From positions 1 through 6,345 of the forward strand of contig JAGABO010000033.1 in the NCBI GenBank assembly GCA_017614655.1: a stretch of DNA of 6,345 nucleotides. The letters are read 5' to 3'. How positions within the stretch are numbered: the stretch's first letter is position 1; every line of letters starts with the position of its first letter. A program made the position numbers and the translations under genes. The notes beneath the pieces were generated by a model. The model did not search any database and was not told the origin of the DNA. It saw only the letters and a list, made by a program, of their open reading frames with translations. The stretch comes from Treponema sp. (GTDB taxonomy: Bacteria > Spirochaetota > Spirochaetia > Treponematales > Treponemataceae). Below are positions 1-6,345 of this stretch, in pieces.

Positions 1-1
1 A

Positions 2-1486
2 AAAATCAAAAAAATGCATTCAACTCAGAAAAAGGAAGATGATGAAAGCCTTATTCCGGGAGTAAAGCCTTCGGAACTTAATACAGACTTTTCTAAAGAC
101 AGGCTTATAAAAAAACTTTACAGAAAAGTTCCTGTTCTTGAATACAGGGGAAGCTTTTCTTCCGTTGACTACTTTAAGATCTGCTTTATGTTTGATGTTC
201 TTTCTCCAGAAGACGTGCTTTATCTTCCTCTTCTTGCAGAAGCACTTGCAACTTCTGGCTGGAAAGGAAAAAAGTGGCATGAGGCTCAGAAACTTATAGA
301 TAAAAATATGGGACTTTCCGTTACGACTCTTCCGGGAATGTTCAATCCTCAAAAGCCTCTTCCACACGGACAGAACGATAAAAACCGCGACTGTTTTATG
401 GTAGAAGTAAAATCAGTTTCAGAAAACTCCCTTAGCGCAATGGAAATTCTTTCTGACTGCATTAACCTTGCAGATTTTTCTGATGAAAAGCGCATTAAAA
501 AAATAATTCTTTCTCTGTACGAAAACATAAAGCTTTCTTTTTCTTCACAGCCGCTTTCTTTTGCGCGTAAAAGACTTTCAAGAAAAGTAACGCCTGCGGC
601 CGCAAAAAATGAACTTCTTGAAGGTTTAAGCCAGCTATTATTCCTTAAAAAACTAGTTAAGGCTGATATTCATAAAACCTGCGCTTCTTTAAGGCGGATT
701 TTTAAGACACTAAAAGAAAGCGGTGTCTTTGTTTTTGCGGCCTCTTCAAAACGGGAACTCCCTGGTGCAGAAAAAGCCCTTTTTAAATTTATAGAAAAAA
801 CTTCCCTTAAGGCCCCCTGTGCACGTAAAAAAGATGACGTTAATCTGCTTTATTCACTTACGGAAATCCGAGGAGAAGAAAACAGCTGCAAAACCCCGTC
901 TGTTGATGAAGTTGTTGTTATTCCAGGAACCGTAGGTTATGCTGCAGCTGCCTTAGAAGGAGAGAAGGGCTGTTCTAAAAAGACTGTTTCTGTTTCTGCA
1001 CTCTGCCACCTTTTGTCCTCTTCGCTTTTGTGGAATCTTATAAGAATGAAAGGAGGTGCTTACGGGGTTTATCTTACAAAGCAGAAGGTTTCGGGAAATT
1101 CCGTTTTCCTTACCTACAGGGATCCGTCTCCTTTTTCTTCCATAGAGACCTTTTTTAACCTTCCGGAAAGCTTAAATTCCTTCGAAGTTTCCGAAGAAGA
1201 AGCTGTTTCTGCAGTTACAGGCCTTTATTCAAACTTTGCAGAACCGTCCGTTCCGCGCCAGAAAGCAAAGGAAGCCCTTATAAACTACATTTTCGGTTAT
1301 GAGCCGGGAGAAAAGTCTTCTGAAGCAAAAAAACTGCTTTCGCTTACTCAGAAAGACTTTAAAACGGCTGCAAAAGAGCTTTCCAAGGCAAAAAAAGCAG
1401 CAGAAACGGTGGTTTTCTGTCCGCAGTCACATATTACAAAAGAAATTGCAAAAAAATGTAGAAAAATCATCAAATTGACCTTATAA
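2..1486 (+). CDS. M16C (presequence protease/PreP-like) metallopeptidase, C-terminal half, 5'-partial
   Basis: This is the C-terminal half of an insulinase-family (M16C) peptidase of the PreP/Cym1 type, a clamshell zinc enzyme that degrades unfolded peptides. The frame is open to the window edge, and the first ATG (position 14, used here as residue 1) has no Shine-Dalgarno. Residues 1-30 read like the charged hinge linker of PreP, so the real start should lie upstream. Family members are about 1000 residues; 490 are visible here. The catalytic HxxEH site belongs to the missing N-terminal half. Visible family marks are a PLL-AEAL-type helix near residues 72-80, the RMKGGAYG motif at 344-351 and YRDPSPF at 368-374. 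Arg344 and Tyr350 have the spacing of the PreP residues that hold the substrate C-terminus. The gene ends 87 nt before the next one. The family call is strong; cellular location and substrates cannot be judged from this half. A split, stand-alone subunit is less likely. Confidence 0.85.
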   Translation, partial: KIKKMHSTQKKEDDESLIPGVKPSELNTDFSKDRLIKKLYRKVPVLEYRGSFSSVDYFKICFMFDVLSPEDVLYLPLLAEALATSGWKGKKWHEAQKLIDKNMGLSVTTLPGMFNPQKPLPHGQNDKNRDCFMVEVKSVSENSLSAMEILSDCINLADFSDEKRIKKIILSLYENIKLSFSSQPLSFARKRLSRKVTPAAAKNELLEGLSQLLFLKKLVKADIHKTCASLRRIFKTLKESGVFVFAASSKRELPGAEKALFKFIEKTSLKAPCARKKDDVNLLYSLTEIRGEENSCKTPSVDEVVVIPGTVGYAAAALEGEKGCSKKTVSVSALCHLLSSSLLWNLIRMKGGAYGVYLTKQKVSGNSVFLTYRDPSPFSSIETFFNLPESLNSFEVSEEEAVSAVTGLYSNFAEPSVPRQKAKEALINYIFGYEPGEKSSEAKKLLSLTQKDFKTAAKELSKAKKAAETVVFCPQSHITKEIAKKCRKIIKLTL

Positions 1487-1500
1487 TGTTATATTATAAA
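1475..1500 (+). promoter_or_regulatory. Candidate promoter for the 71-residue gene (weak)
   Basis: TTGACC at 1475-1480 matches the -35 consensus at five of six bases and lies over the end of the protease gene. The best downstream -10, TATAAA at 1495-1500, is only 14 nt away, which is short. A perfect TATAAT at 1482-1487 overlaps the protease stop codon but has no good -35 before it. AT-rich sequence makes chance matches likely, so this is tentative. A promoter here would give the 71-residue gene, and perhaps the next, its own transcript. Confidence 0.3.
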
Positions 1501-1506
1501 GCGGTT

Positions 1507-1523
1507 CCTCATTTTATTTGAGG
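1507..1523 (+). other. Small inverted repeat in the leader of the 71-residue gene
   Basis: CCTCA at 1507-1511 pairs perfectly with TGAGG at 1519-1523 across a 7-nt AT-rich loop. No T-tract follows, so it does not look like an intrinsic terminator. It could be a weak RNA hairpin or a regulator site, or chance. It lies between the protease stop and the Shine-Dalgarno at 1557-1563. Confidence 0.3.
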
Positions 1524-1556
1524 TGTGTATATAGTAAATAGTCATAGAAAACGTTT

Positions 1557-1563
1557 AAGGAGG
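1557..1563 (+). promoter_or_regulatory. Ribosome binding site (AAGGAGG) of the 71-residue gene
   Basis: AAGGAGG, a near-perfect anti-16S match, sits 10 nt before the ATG at 1574. It fixes the start of this small gene and is the main evidence that it is really translated, because the protein has no recognised domain. Confidence 0.85.
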
Positions 1564-1573
1564 TTTTCTTAAA

Positions 1574-1789
1574 ATGGATAAAAAAACAAAAGAGCTTATC
1601 GAACTTATAAGGCAGCTTGTTTCTGATGTTCAGGGTGCACCATATCCCGGAGAATTTGAATCTGAACTTTATCAGATCTGGTATGAACATGTTCAGAGAA
1701 ACGCCCAGAACTGTTTTGAATATCTTAATGACAATTTTGAAGTTGACAAAAAGGAATTCAATAAGACTCTGGATAAAATGTTCAAATAA
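1574..1789 (+). CDS. Small hypothetical protein, 71 residues
   Basis: I do not recognise this protein. It has a strong Shine-Dalgarno, a clear ATG and codon use like its neighbours, so it is very probably a real gene. The sequence looks largely helical: a charged helix at about residues 2-19, a Gly/Pro turn (GAPYPGE, 21-27), a second helix at about 28-51 rich in aromatics (Tyr33, Trp36, Tyr37, Phe48, Tyr50), and a third near 57-70. There is no signal peptide or membrane segment, one cysteine (Cys47) and no metal-binding pattern. It is probably a small soluble cytosolic protein, perhaps oligomeric or partner-binding through its aromatic face. It lies 69 nt before the 394-residue gene on the same strand and may share a transcript with it. 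Function cannot be assigned. Confidence 0.8.
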   Translation: MDKKTKELIELIRQLVSDVQGAPYPGEFESELYQIWYEHVQRNAQNCFEYLNDNFEVDKKEFNKTLDKMFK

Positions 1790-1808
1790 TTACCGGATTC
1801 TGTAAAAT
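1781..1808 (+). promoter_or_regulatory. Candidate promoter for the 394-residue gene (weak)
   Basis: TTCAAA at 1781-1786 (four of six -35 bases) lies 16 nt before TAAAAT at 1803-1808 (five of six -10 bases). The -35 overlaps the end of the 71-residue gene. The sequence is AT-rich, so such a match can arise by chance; read-through from upstream is the alternative. Confidence 0.25.
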
Positions 1809-1858
1809 AATACTGTATATACCTGTGTTTTCTGCCGATAAACATATAAGGTGGAAAA

Positions 1859-3043
1859 ATGGCAGGTAAAAAAATAAAGTCAAACCAGCGTTTCATGCTC
1901 AAGGGCTCGCTCAAAAAGGGCGGCTTTGACCGTTGGCGCCTTGTTACGTGTGCCAACAGTTGTTCTACGGGTGAGGAACGCACTTTTTTTATAGAATACT
2001 ATTTTGTAAATCCTTTCCTTTCACCGGATGAATGTATTCTTGGTTTTAAGAGCCGTATAGGCTCATCTGCTGCCGATCTTCAGTATGCACTTGCCGGTAC
2101 CGAAGCTGCCAAATCCTTAAAGGGAGAATCCCTTGTTCAGCCTTCATTTGTTATGGTAAAAGCCGGAGTTCTTGGCCCTGACGGCGGAAGGCACATGAAC
2201 CGCTATGTTCCTTTTTCTTCCGTGCATTTCGGTAAAAATGAATGTATTTTTTCTCTTGGTCCGATGGAAAATCCTTTTACGGTTTTATCGGATGATTATA
2301 CATTTGGCAAGATTCAGGTTTCAAAAGCAGATCTTATGGAACATCCTGAATATCTGTGTGATGCAGGAAATATTGAATGGGATCTCCGTTTTGATTCCAA
2401 GTCGCTTTTTGCAGCTGATTATAAGAGCAGGGATGTTTCCTGGAATTGTCTTGGACCTTTAACTTATTTTACCGGAACGATTATTCTTGACGGAGAAAAA
2501 TTTGCAGTTAATCCCCGTACTTCTTTCGGTTATTATGACAAGATTTTCGGCCGTGAATTTGTAAATCCTTTTTTCCATCTTCATTCATCAAATTTTACAA
2601 GCATTATTTCGGGAAACAAACTTACAGGTTCCTGCTTTGCAGTACAGGGTGAGTTTAATGGAACACTTTCTGTTCTTACCGAACTTGATGGAAAGAAGCT
2701 CGTCTTTAATGCTTTTGATTCAAAAAAGTATGAACTTACATTTGACTGTTCAAAAATGCCCGGACCGAGTGAAGACGGAATAAAACTTCACTGGACTGTA
2801 AGCGTTCATGACAAAAAATATGTGCTCGATATTGATGTTTTTGCTTCTGCTGACTCTGTTTTTGTGCGTGACTACGAAACTCCGGACGGGGCAAGAAAGC
2901 TCATGAAGGTACTCGGTGGGGCTAACGGAACAGGTGAGCTTCGCCTTTATAAGAAAATCAAGAAAAATCTTGAACTCATAGAACACGTAAAAGTAGAAAA
3001 TTCTGTCTGCGAATACGGAAACATTGAACTTCCCGAATTATAA
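1859..3043 (+). CDS. Conserved hypothetical beta-rich protein, 394 residues (tentatively tocopherol-cyclase/lipocalin-like)
   Basis: Start: AAGGTGG at 1848-1854 sits 4 nt before the ATG. There is no signal peptide or membrane helix, so it is probably cytosolic. The protein is dominated by alternating beta-strand segments and many aromatics. Distinctive blocks are GGFDRW (21-26), FFIEYYFVNP (43-52), HPEYLCDAGNIEWDL (162-176), a Gly/Tyr/Asp-rich core TSFGYYDKIFGREF (221-234) followed by NPFFHLHSSN (236-245), and GGANGTGELRLYKK (353-366) near the C-terminus. From memory, this order resembles a family of hypothetical proteins found in Firmicutes and spirochaetes, some labelled tocopherol-cyclase-like. 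That name would describe a fold; it does not imply tocopherol synthesis here. The conserved His, Asp and Trp residues in the 162-245 region could line a ligand pocket (inference). It is complete and lies 105 nt before clpB, which seems to have its own promoter. Coding status is near certain; function is unknown. Confidence 0.92.
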   Translation: MAGKKIKSNQRFMLKGSLKKGGFDRWRLVTCANSCSTGEERTFFIEYYFVNPFLSPDECILGFKSRIGSSAADLQYALAGTEAAKSLKGESLVQPSFVMVKAGVLGPDGGRHMNRYVPFSSVHFGKNECIFSLGPMENPFTVLSDDYTFGKIQVSKADLMEHPEYLCDAGNIEWDLRFDSKSLFAADYKSRDVSWNCLGPLTYFTGTIILDGEKFAVNPRTSFGYYDKIFGREFVNPFFHLHSSNFTSIISGNKLTGSCFAVQGEFNGTLSVLTELDGKKLVFNAFDSKKYELTFDCSKMPGPSEDGIKLHWTVSVHDKKYVLDIDVFASADSVFVRDYETPDGARKLMKVLGGANGTGELRLYKKIKKNLELIEHVKVENSVCEYGNIELPEL

Positions 3044-3093
3044 AAAAGCCTGAACTGCAGCCTTAAAAATCTAAAAATTCTTTTCAAAAAAAT
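3044..3093 (+). other. Intergenic stretch upstream of clpB with an imperfect hairpin
   Basis: An imperfect stem at 3046-3064 (left arm 3046-3052, right arm 3058-3064, one C:C mismatch, 5-nt loop) directly follows the stop codon. No T-tract follows it on the + strand, so it is a poor intrinsic terminator for the upstream gene. The rest is A/T-rich. No CIRCE-type inverted repeat (TTAGCACTC-N9-GAGTGCTAA) is present between the two genes. Confidence 0.3.
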
Positions 3094-3122
3094 TTGCCTT
3101 TTTGGTTTTATATTTGTATTTT
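3094..3122 (+). promoter_or_regulatory. Candidate sigma70-type promoter of clpB
   Basis: TTGCCT at 3094-3099 and TATTTT at 3117-3122 each match four of six consensus bases and are separated by exactly 17 nt. The start point would be near 3129, giving a leader of about 20 nt ending in the Shine-Dalgarno. No HrcA/CIRCE operator or other clear heat-shock site overlaps it. An alternative -10, TATATT at 3109-3114, has no good -35. Confidence 0.45.
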
Positions 3123-3135
3123 TTAAATAGAAATC

Positions 3136-3143
3136 AGGGAGGT
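3136..3143 (+). promoter_or_regulatory. Ribosome binding site (AGGGAGGT) of clpB
   Basis: AGGGAGGT lies 5 nt before the ATG at 3149 and supports that start, which also gives the standard ClpB N-terminus. Confidence 0.85.
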
Positions 3144-3148
3144 AAAAA

Positions 3149-5749
3149 ATGAATTATGACAGAATGACGTTAAAGCTTCAGGAAGCAGTTCAGGAAGCTA
3201 ATTCTATTGCCGCAAGAAATGATCACGGCGAAATCGGAACAGTACATTTTCTCCTTGCTCTCCTTAAGCAGAAGGACGGCTTTGTCCCCGAAATTGTCGG
3301 CCGTACAGGGGCTAAACTTTCGCTTCTTACAGACAGGGCAGAAGCTCTTTTAAAAGAATATCCTGTTGTTCAGGGAAACAATAACATCGCTTTTTCTTCT
3401 TCTTTAGGTAAGGCATTTGCAAAAGCAGAATCAGAAATGGAAAACTTAAAGGATTCCTATCTTTCTACAGAACACGTTCTGCTTGCCCTTACGGAAGCCC
3501 AGGATAAAACCGGTTCTCTTTTAAGGGAATCTTCTGTTACGCACGAAGCTGTTCTTGCTGTCCTTAAAGACGTAAGGGGCTCTTCACCTGTTGATTCACA
3601 GAATCCGGAAGAAAAAAGTCAGGCTTTAAAAAAATACTGCATTGATTTAACGGAACGCGCCCGGCAGGATAAAATAGATCCCGTTATCGGCCGTGATGAA
3701 GAAATAAGGCGTGTAATGCAGATTATAAGCCGCCGCACAAAAAACAATCCGGTTCTTATCGGTGAACCTGGTGTAGGAAAAACTGCAATAGTAGAAGGTC
3801 TTGCCCGCCGTATTGCTTCGGGGGATGTTCCGGAAAGCCTGCGTAATAAAAAACTTCTTTCGCTTGATCTTGGTTCCCTTGTTGCCGGTGCAAAATTCCG
3901 CGGTGAATTCGAAGAAAGGCTTAAGGCAGTAATAAAAGAAGTTACCGAAAGCGAAGGAAACATCATCCTATTTATTGATGAACTTCACACAATCGTTGGA
4001 GCAGGTTCTGCAGAAGGAAGCATGGATGCGGGTAATCTTTTAAAGCCTGCTCTTGCCCGAGGTGAACTTCACGTAATAGGTGCTACTACTCTTGATGAAT
4101 ACAGAAAGTATATCGAAAAGGATTCTGCCCTTGAGCGAAGGTTCCAGCAGCTTTTATGCAAGGAGCCGACGGTAGAAGATACGATTGCAATTCTCCGCGG
4201 ACTTCGTGACAAGTACGAGATTCATCATGGAGTGCGCATTAACGATGAAGCCCTTGTTTCTGCCGCAACCTTGAGTGCTAGATACATTACAAACCGTTTT
4301 CTTCCGGATAAGGCAATTGATCTTGTTGATGAAGCTGCAAGCCGAATCAAAATGGAAATAGAAAGTCAGCCGGTAGAACTTGATAAGCTTGAACGTAAGC
4401 TTCTTCAGCTTGCAATAGAAAGGCAGTCACTTCTTAAAGAAGATGATGATTTAAGTAAGGAAAGGCTTGTAAAACTCGAAGCAGAACTTTCTTCTGTTCA
4501 GGCAGAACGCGATGCGATGAAGCTCCGCTGGCAGAACGAAAAGACGCTTATTGAAGGACGCGGTAAACTTAAGGAAGAACTGGAAAAAGCCCGCTTTAAT
4601 CAGGAAAAGTATACCCGCGAAGGAAACCTCGAAAAAGCAGCTGAACTTAAGTATTCAATAATTCCTTCACTTGAAAAACAGATAGAAGAGCAGAAGGAAT
4701 CAGCCGGCGAAAAAGAAACTGATGCTCAGAGAATGAGCCTTCTTAAAAAGGAAGTTACCGAAGAGGATATTGCACGCGTCGTAAGCACCTGGACAGGCAT
4801 TCCTGTAAGCAAGATGATGATGAGCGAAAAGCAGAAATATGTTGCCCTCGAAAGTGTCCTCGAAAAGCGGGTCGTAGGTCAGGAAGAAGCTGTGCGCACG
4901 GTAAGTGATGCAATCAGGCGTAACAAGGCCGGCTTAAATGATCCGGACAGGCCTCTCGGAAGCTTTCTTTTTATTGGTCCTACGGGTGTGGGAAAAACTG
5001 AACTTGCAAAAACTCTTTCGGATTTTCTTTTTAATGATGAACGCTCGCTTACAAGAATCGACATGAGCGAGTACATGGAAAAGTTTTCTGTTTCACGCCT
5101 CATCGGAGCTCCTCCGGGATATGTAGGCTATGATGAAGGCGGACAGCTTACGGAAGCCGTGCGGAGAAAGCCGTACAGTGTTGTTCTTTTTGACGAAATC
5201 GAAAAGGCTCATCCTGATGTGTTTAACATTCTGCTTCAGGTTCTCGATGACGGCCGCCTTACCGACGGACAGGGACGCATTGTAGACTTTAAGAATACCA
5301 TCATCATCATGACCAGTAACCTCGCTTCGGATGTAATTCTTGATGCAGGTGAAAAAAATATTCCGCTCGAAGAAGTGCGCGAAAAAGTTGATGCAGTTCT
5401 TAAAGCTTCGTTCAGACCGGAGTTCCTTAACCGCATTGATGATACAATCATGTTCCGTAACCTCGAAAAAGATTCCATCAAAAAGATTGTTGAACTTCGC
5501 CTTAACAAGGTAAAGGAACGCCTCCTGGAAATGCACATAGACATTTCTTTTGACGAAAGTGCCCTGGACTTTATCTGTTCAAAAGGTTTTGTCCGCGAGT
5601 TCGGAGCACGTCCCGTAAAAAGGGCAGTGCAGACATACGTAGAAAATCCTCTTTCTAAGCTTCTGCTTTCGGGAGAAGCCGGTGCTAAGGGAAAAATCCG
5701 CGTAACTTATGAAGGCGGCGGGGTGGAATTAAGTTTCAAAAATGAATAA
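3149..5749 (+). CDS. clpB: ATP-dependent chaperone/disaggregase ClpB (Hsp100)
   Basis: ClpB is a hexameric cytosolic AAA+ machine that, with DnaK/DnaJ/GrpE, threads aggregated proteins through its pore and frees them for refolding. The 866 residues match the full family length. Domains in order: Clp N-domain with two repeats (about 1-145); first AAA+ module with Walker A GEPGVGKT (205-212), pore loop [10 protein letters not shown] (249-258, Phe at the usual Tyr/Phe position), Walker B with Asp277-Glu278 and Arg330-Arg331 as arginine fingers; coiled-coil middle domain (about 405-525) with Tyr502 in AELKY, the place of the E. coli residue linked to DnaK contact; second module with Walker A GPTGVGKT (610-617), pore loop GYVGYDEGG (657-665), Walker B Asp682-Glu683, arginine finger Arg762 and sensor-2 GARP (819-822). 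The middle domain and the lack of an IGL/IGF ClpP-binding loop separate it from ClpA/ClpC. All key residues are intact. The next gene begins 9 nt after the stop. Confidence 0.98.
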   Translation: MNYDRMTLKLQEAVQEANSIAARNDHGEIGTVHFLLALLKQKDGFVPEIVGRTGAKLSLLTDRAEALLKEYPVVQGNNNIAFSSSLGKAFAKAESEMENLKDSYLSTEHVLLALTEAQDKTGSLLRESSVTHEAVLAVLKDVRGSSPVDSQNPEEKSQALKKYCIDLTERARQDKIDPVIGRDEEIRRVMQIISRRTKNNPVLIGEPGVGKTAIVEGLARRIASGDVPESLRNKKLLSLDLGSLVAGAKFRGEFEERLKAVIKEVTESEGNIILFIDELHTIVGAGSAEGSMDAGNLLKPALARGELHVIGATTLDEYRKYIEKDSALERRFQQLLCKEPTVEDTIAILRGLRDKYEIHHGVRINDEALVSAATLSARYITNRFLPDKAIDLVDEAASRIKMEIESQPVELDKLERKLLQLAIERQSLLKEDDDLSKERLVKLEAELSSVQAERDAMKLRWQNEKTLIEGRGKLKEELEKARFNQEKYTREGNLEKAAELKYSIIPSLEKQIEEQKESAGEKETDAQRMSLLKKEVTEEDIARVVSTWTGIPVSKMMMSEKQKYVALESVLEKRVVGQEEAVRTVSDAIRRNKAGLNDPDRPLGSFLFIGPTGVGKTELAKTLSDFLFNDERSLTRIDMSEYMEKFSVSRLIGAPPGYVGYDEGGQLTEAVRRKPYSVVLFDEIEKAHPDVFNILLQVLDDGRLTDGQGRIVDFKNTIIIMTSNLASDVILDAGEKNIPLEEVREKVDAVLKASFRPEFLNRIDDTIMFRNLEKDSIKKIVELRLNKVKERLLEMHIDISFDESALDFICSKGFVREFGARPVKRAVQTYVENPLSKLLLSGEAGAKGKIRVTYEGGGVELSFKNE

Positions 5750-5750
5750 A

Positions 5751-5762
5751 ATGTATTCATGA
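5751..5762 (+). other. Three-codon micro-ORF overlapping the next start (ATGA)
   Basis: Directly after the clpB stop (5747-5749) an ATG at 5751 reads Met-Tyr-Ser and stops at TGA 5760-5762, which overlaps the ATG at 5759 in an ATGA arrangement. No Shine-Dalgarno precedes either ATG. This is the layout expected for termination-reinitiation, but a 12-nt ORF easily arises by chance. Confidence 0.3.
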
Positions 5763-6271
5763 TTTTGAAATGCTTTAATCTTAAAAAAATAGTGCTTCCT
5801 GTCCTTGTTCTGATTATTTCGGGACAGGGAGCCTTTGCTGCAGGAAATGCTGCAGGTTTTACTGCAGGCGGCTGTGTTCAGGCTGTGCAGGAGTCGGACG
5901 TAGAAGCGTCTGTTCTTCTGGGGCTTACCTATAAAAGAGAAACCTTTCCTTTTTATTTTTATGCAGGGTCTGCTTTTTCCGGAATAAAGCCGGACAATAT
6001 TTTTGTTTCTTTTGACTATCACCTTTTTGATTCGGTAATCGGCTCTTCTTTTGTCCACTGGTATACAGGCCCGGGTTTTTCCCTGGGCTATGACTTTGAC
6101 GAGGGGGCATTCATTCCTGAACTGAGGCTTGTGCTCGGTACAGGCTATTTTGTTTCTTACGGAGTCGAAGTTTTTGCACAGATCTTTGCAGAAGGCGGCA
6201 TGCAGATTGCAGACAGTAAGAGTTTCTGCGGTTCTATGAACGCCGAAGCCGGGATAAGGTTTTATTTCTAG
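5759..6271 (+). CDS. Secreted small outer-membrane beta-barrel protein, 170 residues (BAPKO_0422/DUF3996-like, tentative)
   Basis: The N-terminus is a classic Sec signal peptide: Lys9-Lys10, a hydrophobic core (about 11-20), then a small-residue stretch with a likely signal peptidase I cut after Ala25-Phe26-Ala27. The mature part, about 143 residues, consists of alternating strand-like segments (about 49-58, 64-71, 80-90, 97-110, 118-127, 131-145, 160-170) and ends in Arg-Phe-Tyr-Phe, the C-terminal aromatic typical of BAM-assembled barrels. Size and strand count suit an eight-stranded barrel; the style resembles the spirochaete BAPKO_0422 (DUF3996) proteins, a comparison made from memory. 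It starts 9 nt after clpB with no visible Shine-Dalgarno, so expression probably depends on clpB translation. The mature N-terminus has a four-residue (Ala/Thr)-Ala-Gly-X pattern three times (27-38). Role unknown; a structural or adhesive surface protein is possible. Confidence 0.85.
   Translation: MILKCFNLKKIVLPVLVLIISGQGAFAAGNAAGFTAGGCVQAVQESDVEASVLLGLTYKRETFPFYFYAGSAFSGIKPDNIFVSFDYHLFDSVIGSSFVHWYTGPGFSLGYDFDEGAFIPELRLVLGTGYFVSYGVEVFAQIFAEGGMQIADSKSFCGSMNAEAGIRFYF
5838..5868 (+). repeat. Three CTGCAGG copies with exact 12-nt period
   Basis: CTGCAGG occurs at 5838-5844, 5850-5856 and 5862-5868, a spacing of exactly four codons. It encodes AAGN-AAGF-TAGG at the signal-peptide/mature junction of the barrel protein. 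It may be a small in-frame tandem duplication that has since diverged, or a compositional effect of Ala-Gly codons. Confidence 0.6.
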
Positions 6272-6272
6272 G

Positions 6273-6291
6273 ACGTGAAAATACGTTTTTT
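6273..6291 (+). terminator. Weak candidate terminator after the barrel gene
   Basis: ACGT at 6273-6276 can pair with ACGT at 6283-6286 across a 6-nt loop, followed by T's through 6291. A 4-bp stem is very short, so termination would be inefficient if it happens at all. The site overlaps the -35 of the next promoter candidate. Confidence 0.25.
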
Positions 6292-6303
6292 CTGTGTTAA
6301 AAT
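6275..6303 (+). promoter_or_regulatory. Candidate extended -10 promoter of the downstream gene
   Basis: GTGAAA at 6275-6280 (four of six -35 bases) lies 17 nt before TAAAAT at 6298-6303 (five of six -10 bases), which is preceded by TGT, giving an extended -10. It would drive the gene starting at 6333 with a short leader. It is the best-formed promoter in the window by motif and spacing. Confidence 0.5.
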
Positions 6304-6321
6304 GTAGTTAATAAAAGAATT

Positions 6322-6327
6322 AAGGAG
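6322..6327 (+). promoter_or_regulatory. Ribosome binding site (AAGGAG) of the downstream gene
   Basis: AAGGAG lies 5 nt before the ATG at 6333, a standard strong arrangement that supports a real gene running out of the window. Confidence 0.8.
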
Positions 6328-6332
6328 AAACC

Positions 6333-6345
6333 ATGAGAAGAACAG
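6333..6345 (+). CDS. Start of an unidentified gene, 3'-truncated by the window edge
   Basis: Only Met-Arg-Arg-Thr and one further base are visible. The Shine-Dalgarno and upstream promoter candidate make a true start likely. The two arginines after Met would suit a signal-peptide n-region, but four residues are too few to say more. Confidence 0.65.

Noticed and set aside
1743..1748. Perfect TTGACA within the 71-residue gene
   Set aside because: No -10 hexamer lies at a usable distance; the bases are explained by codons for Val-Asp-Lys.
1811..1826. TACTGTATATACCTGT resembles half of an E. coli LexA box
   Set aside because: The second half does not complete the palindrome, the gene has no SOS link, and E. 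coli LexA sites are not expected in spirochaetes.
1693..1983. 96-codon minus-strand open frame spanning the gap before the 394-residue gene
   Set aside because: It overlaps two supported + strand genes, each with a strong RBS, and its product looks like reverse-frame translation.
3085..3104. CAAAAA...TTTTTG hairpin upstream of clpB
   Set aside because: The stem is almost all A:T, is not followed by a clean T-tract, and overlaps the better-supported promoter candidate.
3590..3720. Possible internal start giving a short ClpB without the N-domain, as in E. coli
   Set aside because: No ATG or GTG with a Shine-Dalgarno is visible at the end of the N-domain; the first internal ATG in this stretch (3717) lies inside the first AAA+ module.
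5093..5536. 147-codon open frame on the minus strand inside clpB
   Set aside because: It lies wholly opposite conserved ClpB coding sequence, resembles no known protein, and is explained by codon bias leaving the antisense frame open.
5729..6058. 109-codon minus-strand open frame over the barrel gene
   Set aside because: The + strand frame has a signal peptide, strand pattern and terminal Phe; the antisense product is Lys/Arg-rich and shows no domain.

Overview
The window is a compact stretch of bacterial chromosome with every recognised gene on the + strand. Low-to-moderate GC, strong AGGAGG-type ribosome binding sites, a PreP-type M16 protease and a small outer-membrane-barrel protein ending in Phe-Tyr-Phe together suggest a spirochaete, most likely a host-associated (gut or rumen) Treponema. 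This assignment comes from gene content and style and is an inference. I see no mobile element, CRISPR array, tRNA, rRNA or clear horizontally acquired island, and codon style is even across the genes.

Layout: (1) 2-1486 is the C-terminal half of a presequence-protease-like (M16C) metallopeptidase whose zinc-binding half lies upstream of the window. (2) 1574-1789 is a 71-residue protein I do not recognise, behind an 87-nt leader with a small hairpin and an excellent Shine-Dalgarno. (3) 1859-3043 is a 394-residue, beta-rich, apparently cytosolic protein of unproven function; its motifs recall an uncharacterised family with a tocopherol-cyclase-like or lipocalin-like look. (4) 3149-5749 is a complete ClpB disaggregase with its own sigma70-type promoter candidate and no CIRCE element. 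(5) 5759-6271 is a secreted small beta-barrel protein that starts 9 nt after the clpB stop, in the same frame, with no Shine-Dalgarno of its own. (6) 6333 onward is the first four codons of another gene, with a good RBS and an extended -10 promoter candidate.

Functionally, ClpB (cytosolic disaggregation with DnaK) and the M16 protease (peptide clearance) both belong to protein quality control. The placement of an envelope protein directly behind clpB suggests co-transcription and perhaps translational coupling. The rest looks like ordinary Treponema housekeeping and hypothetical genes. I found no convincing new multi-gene system; the most unusual local structure is the clpB/barrel junction.
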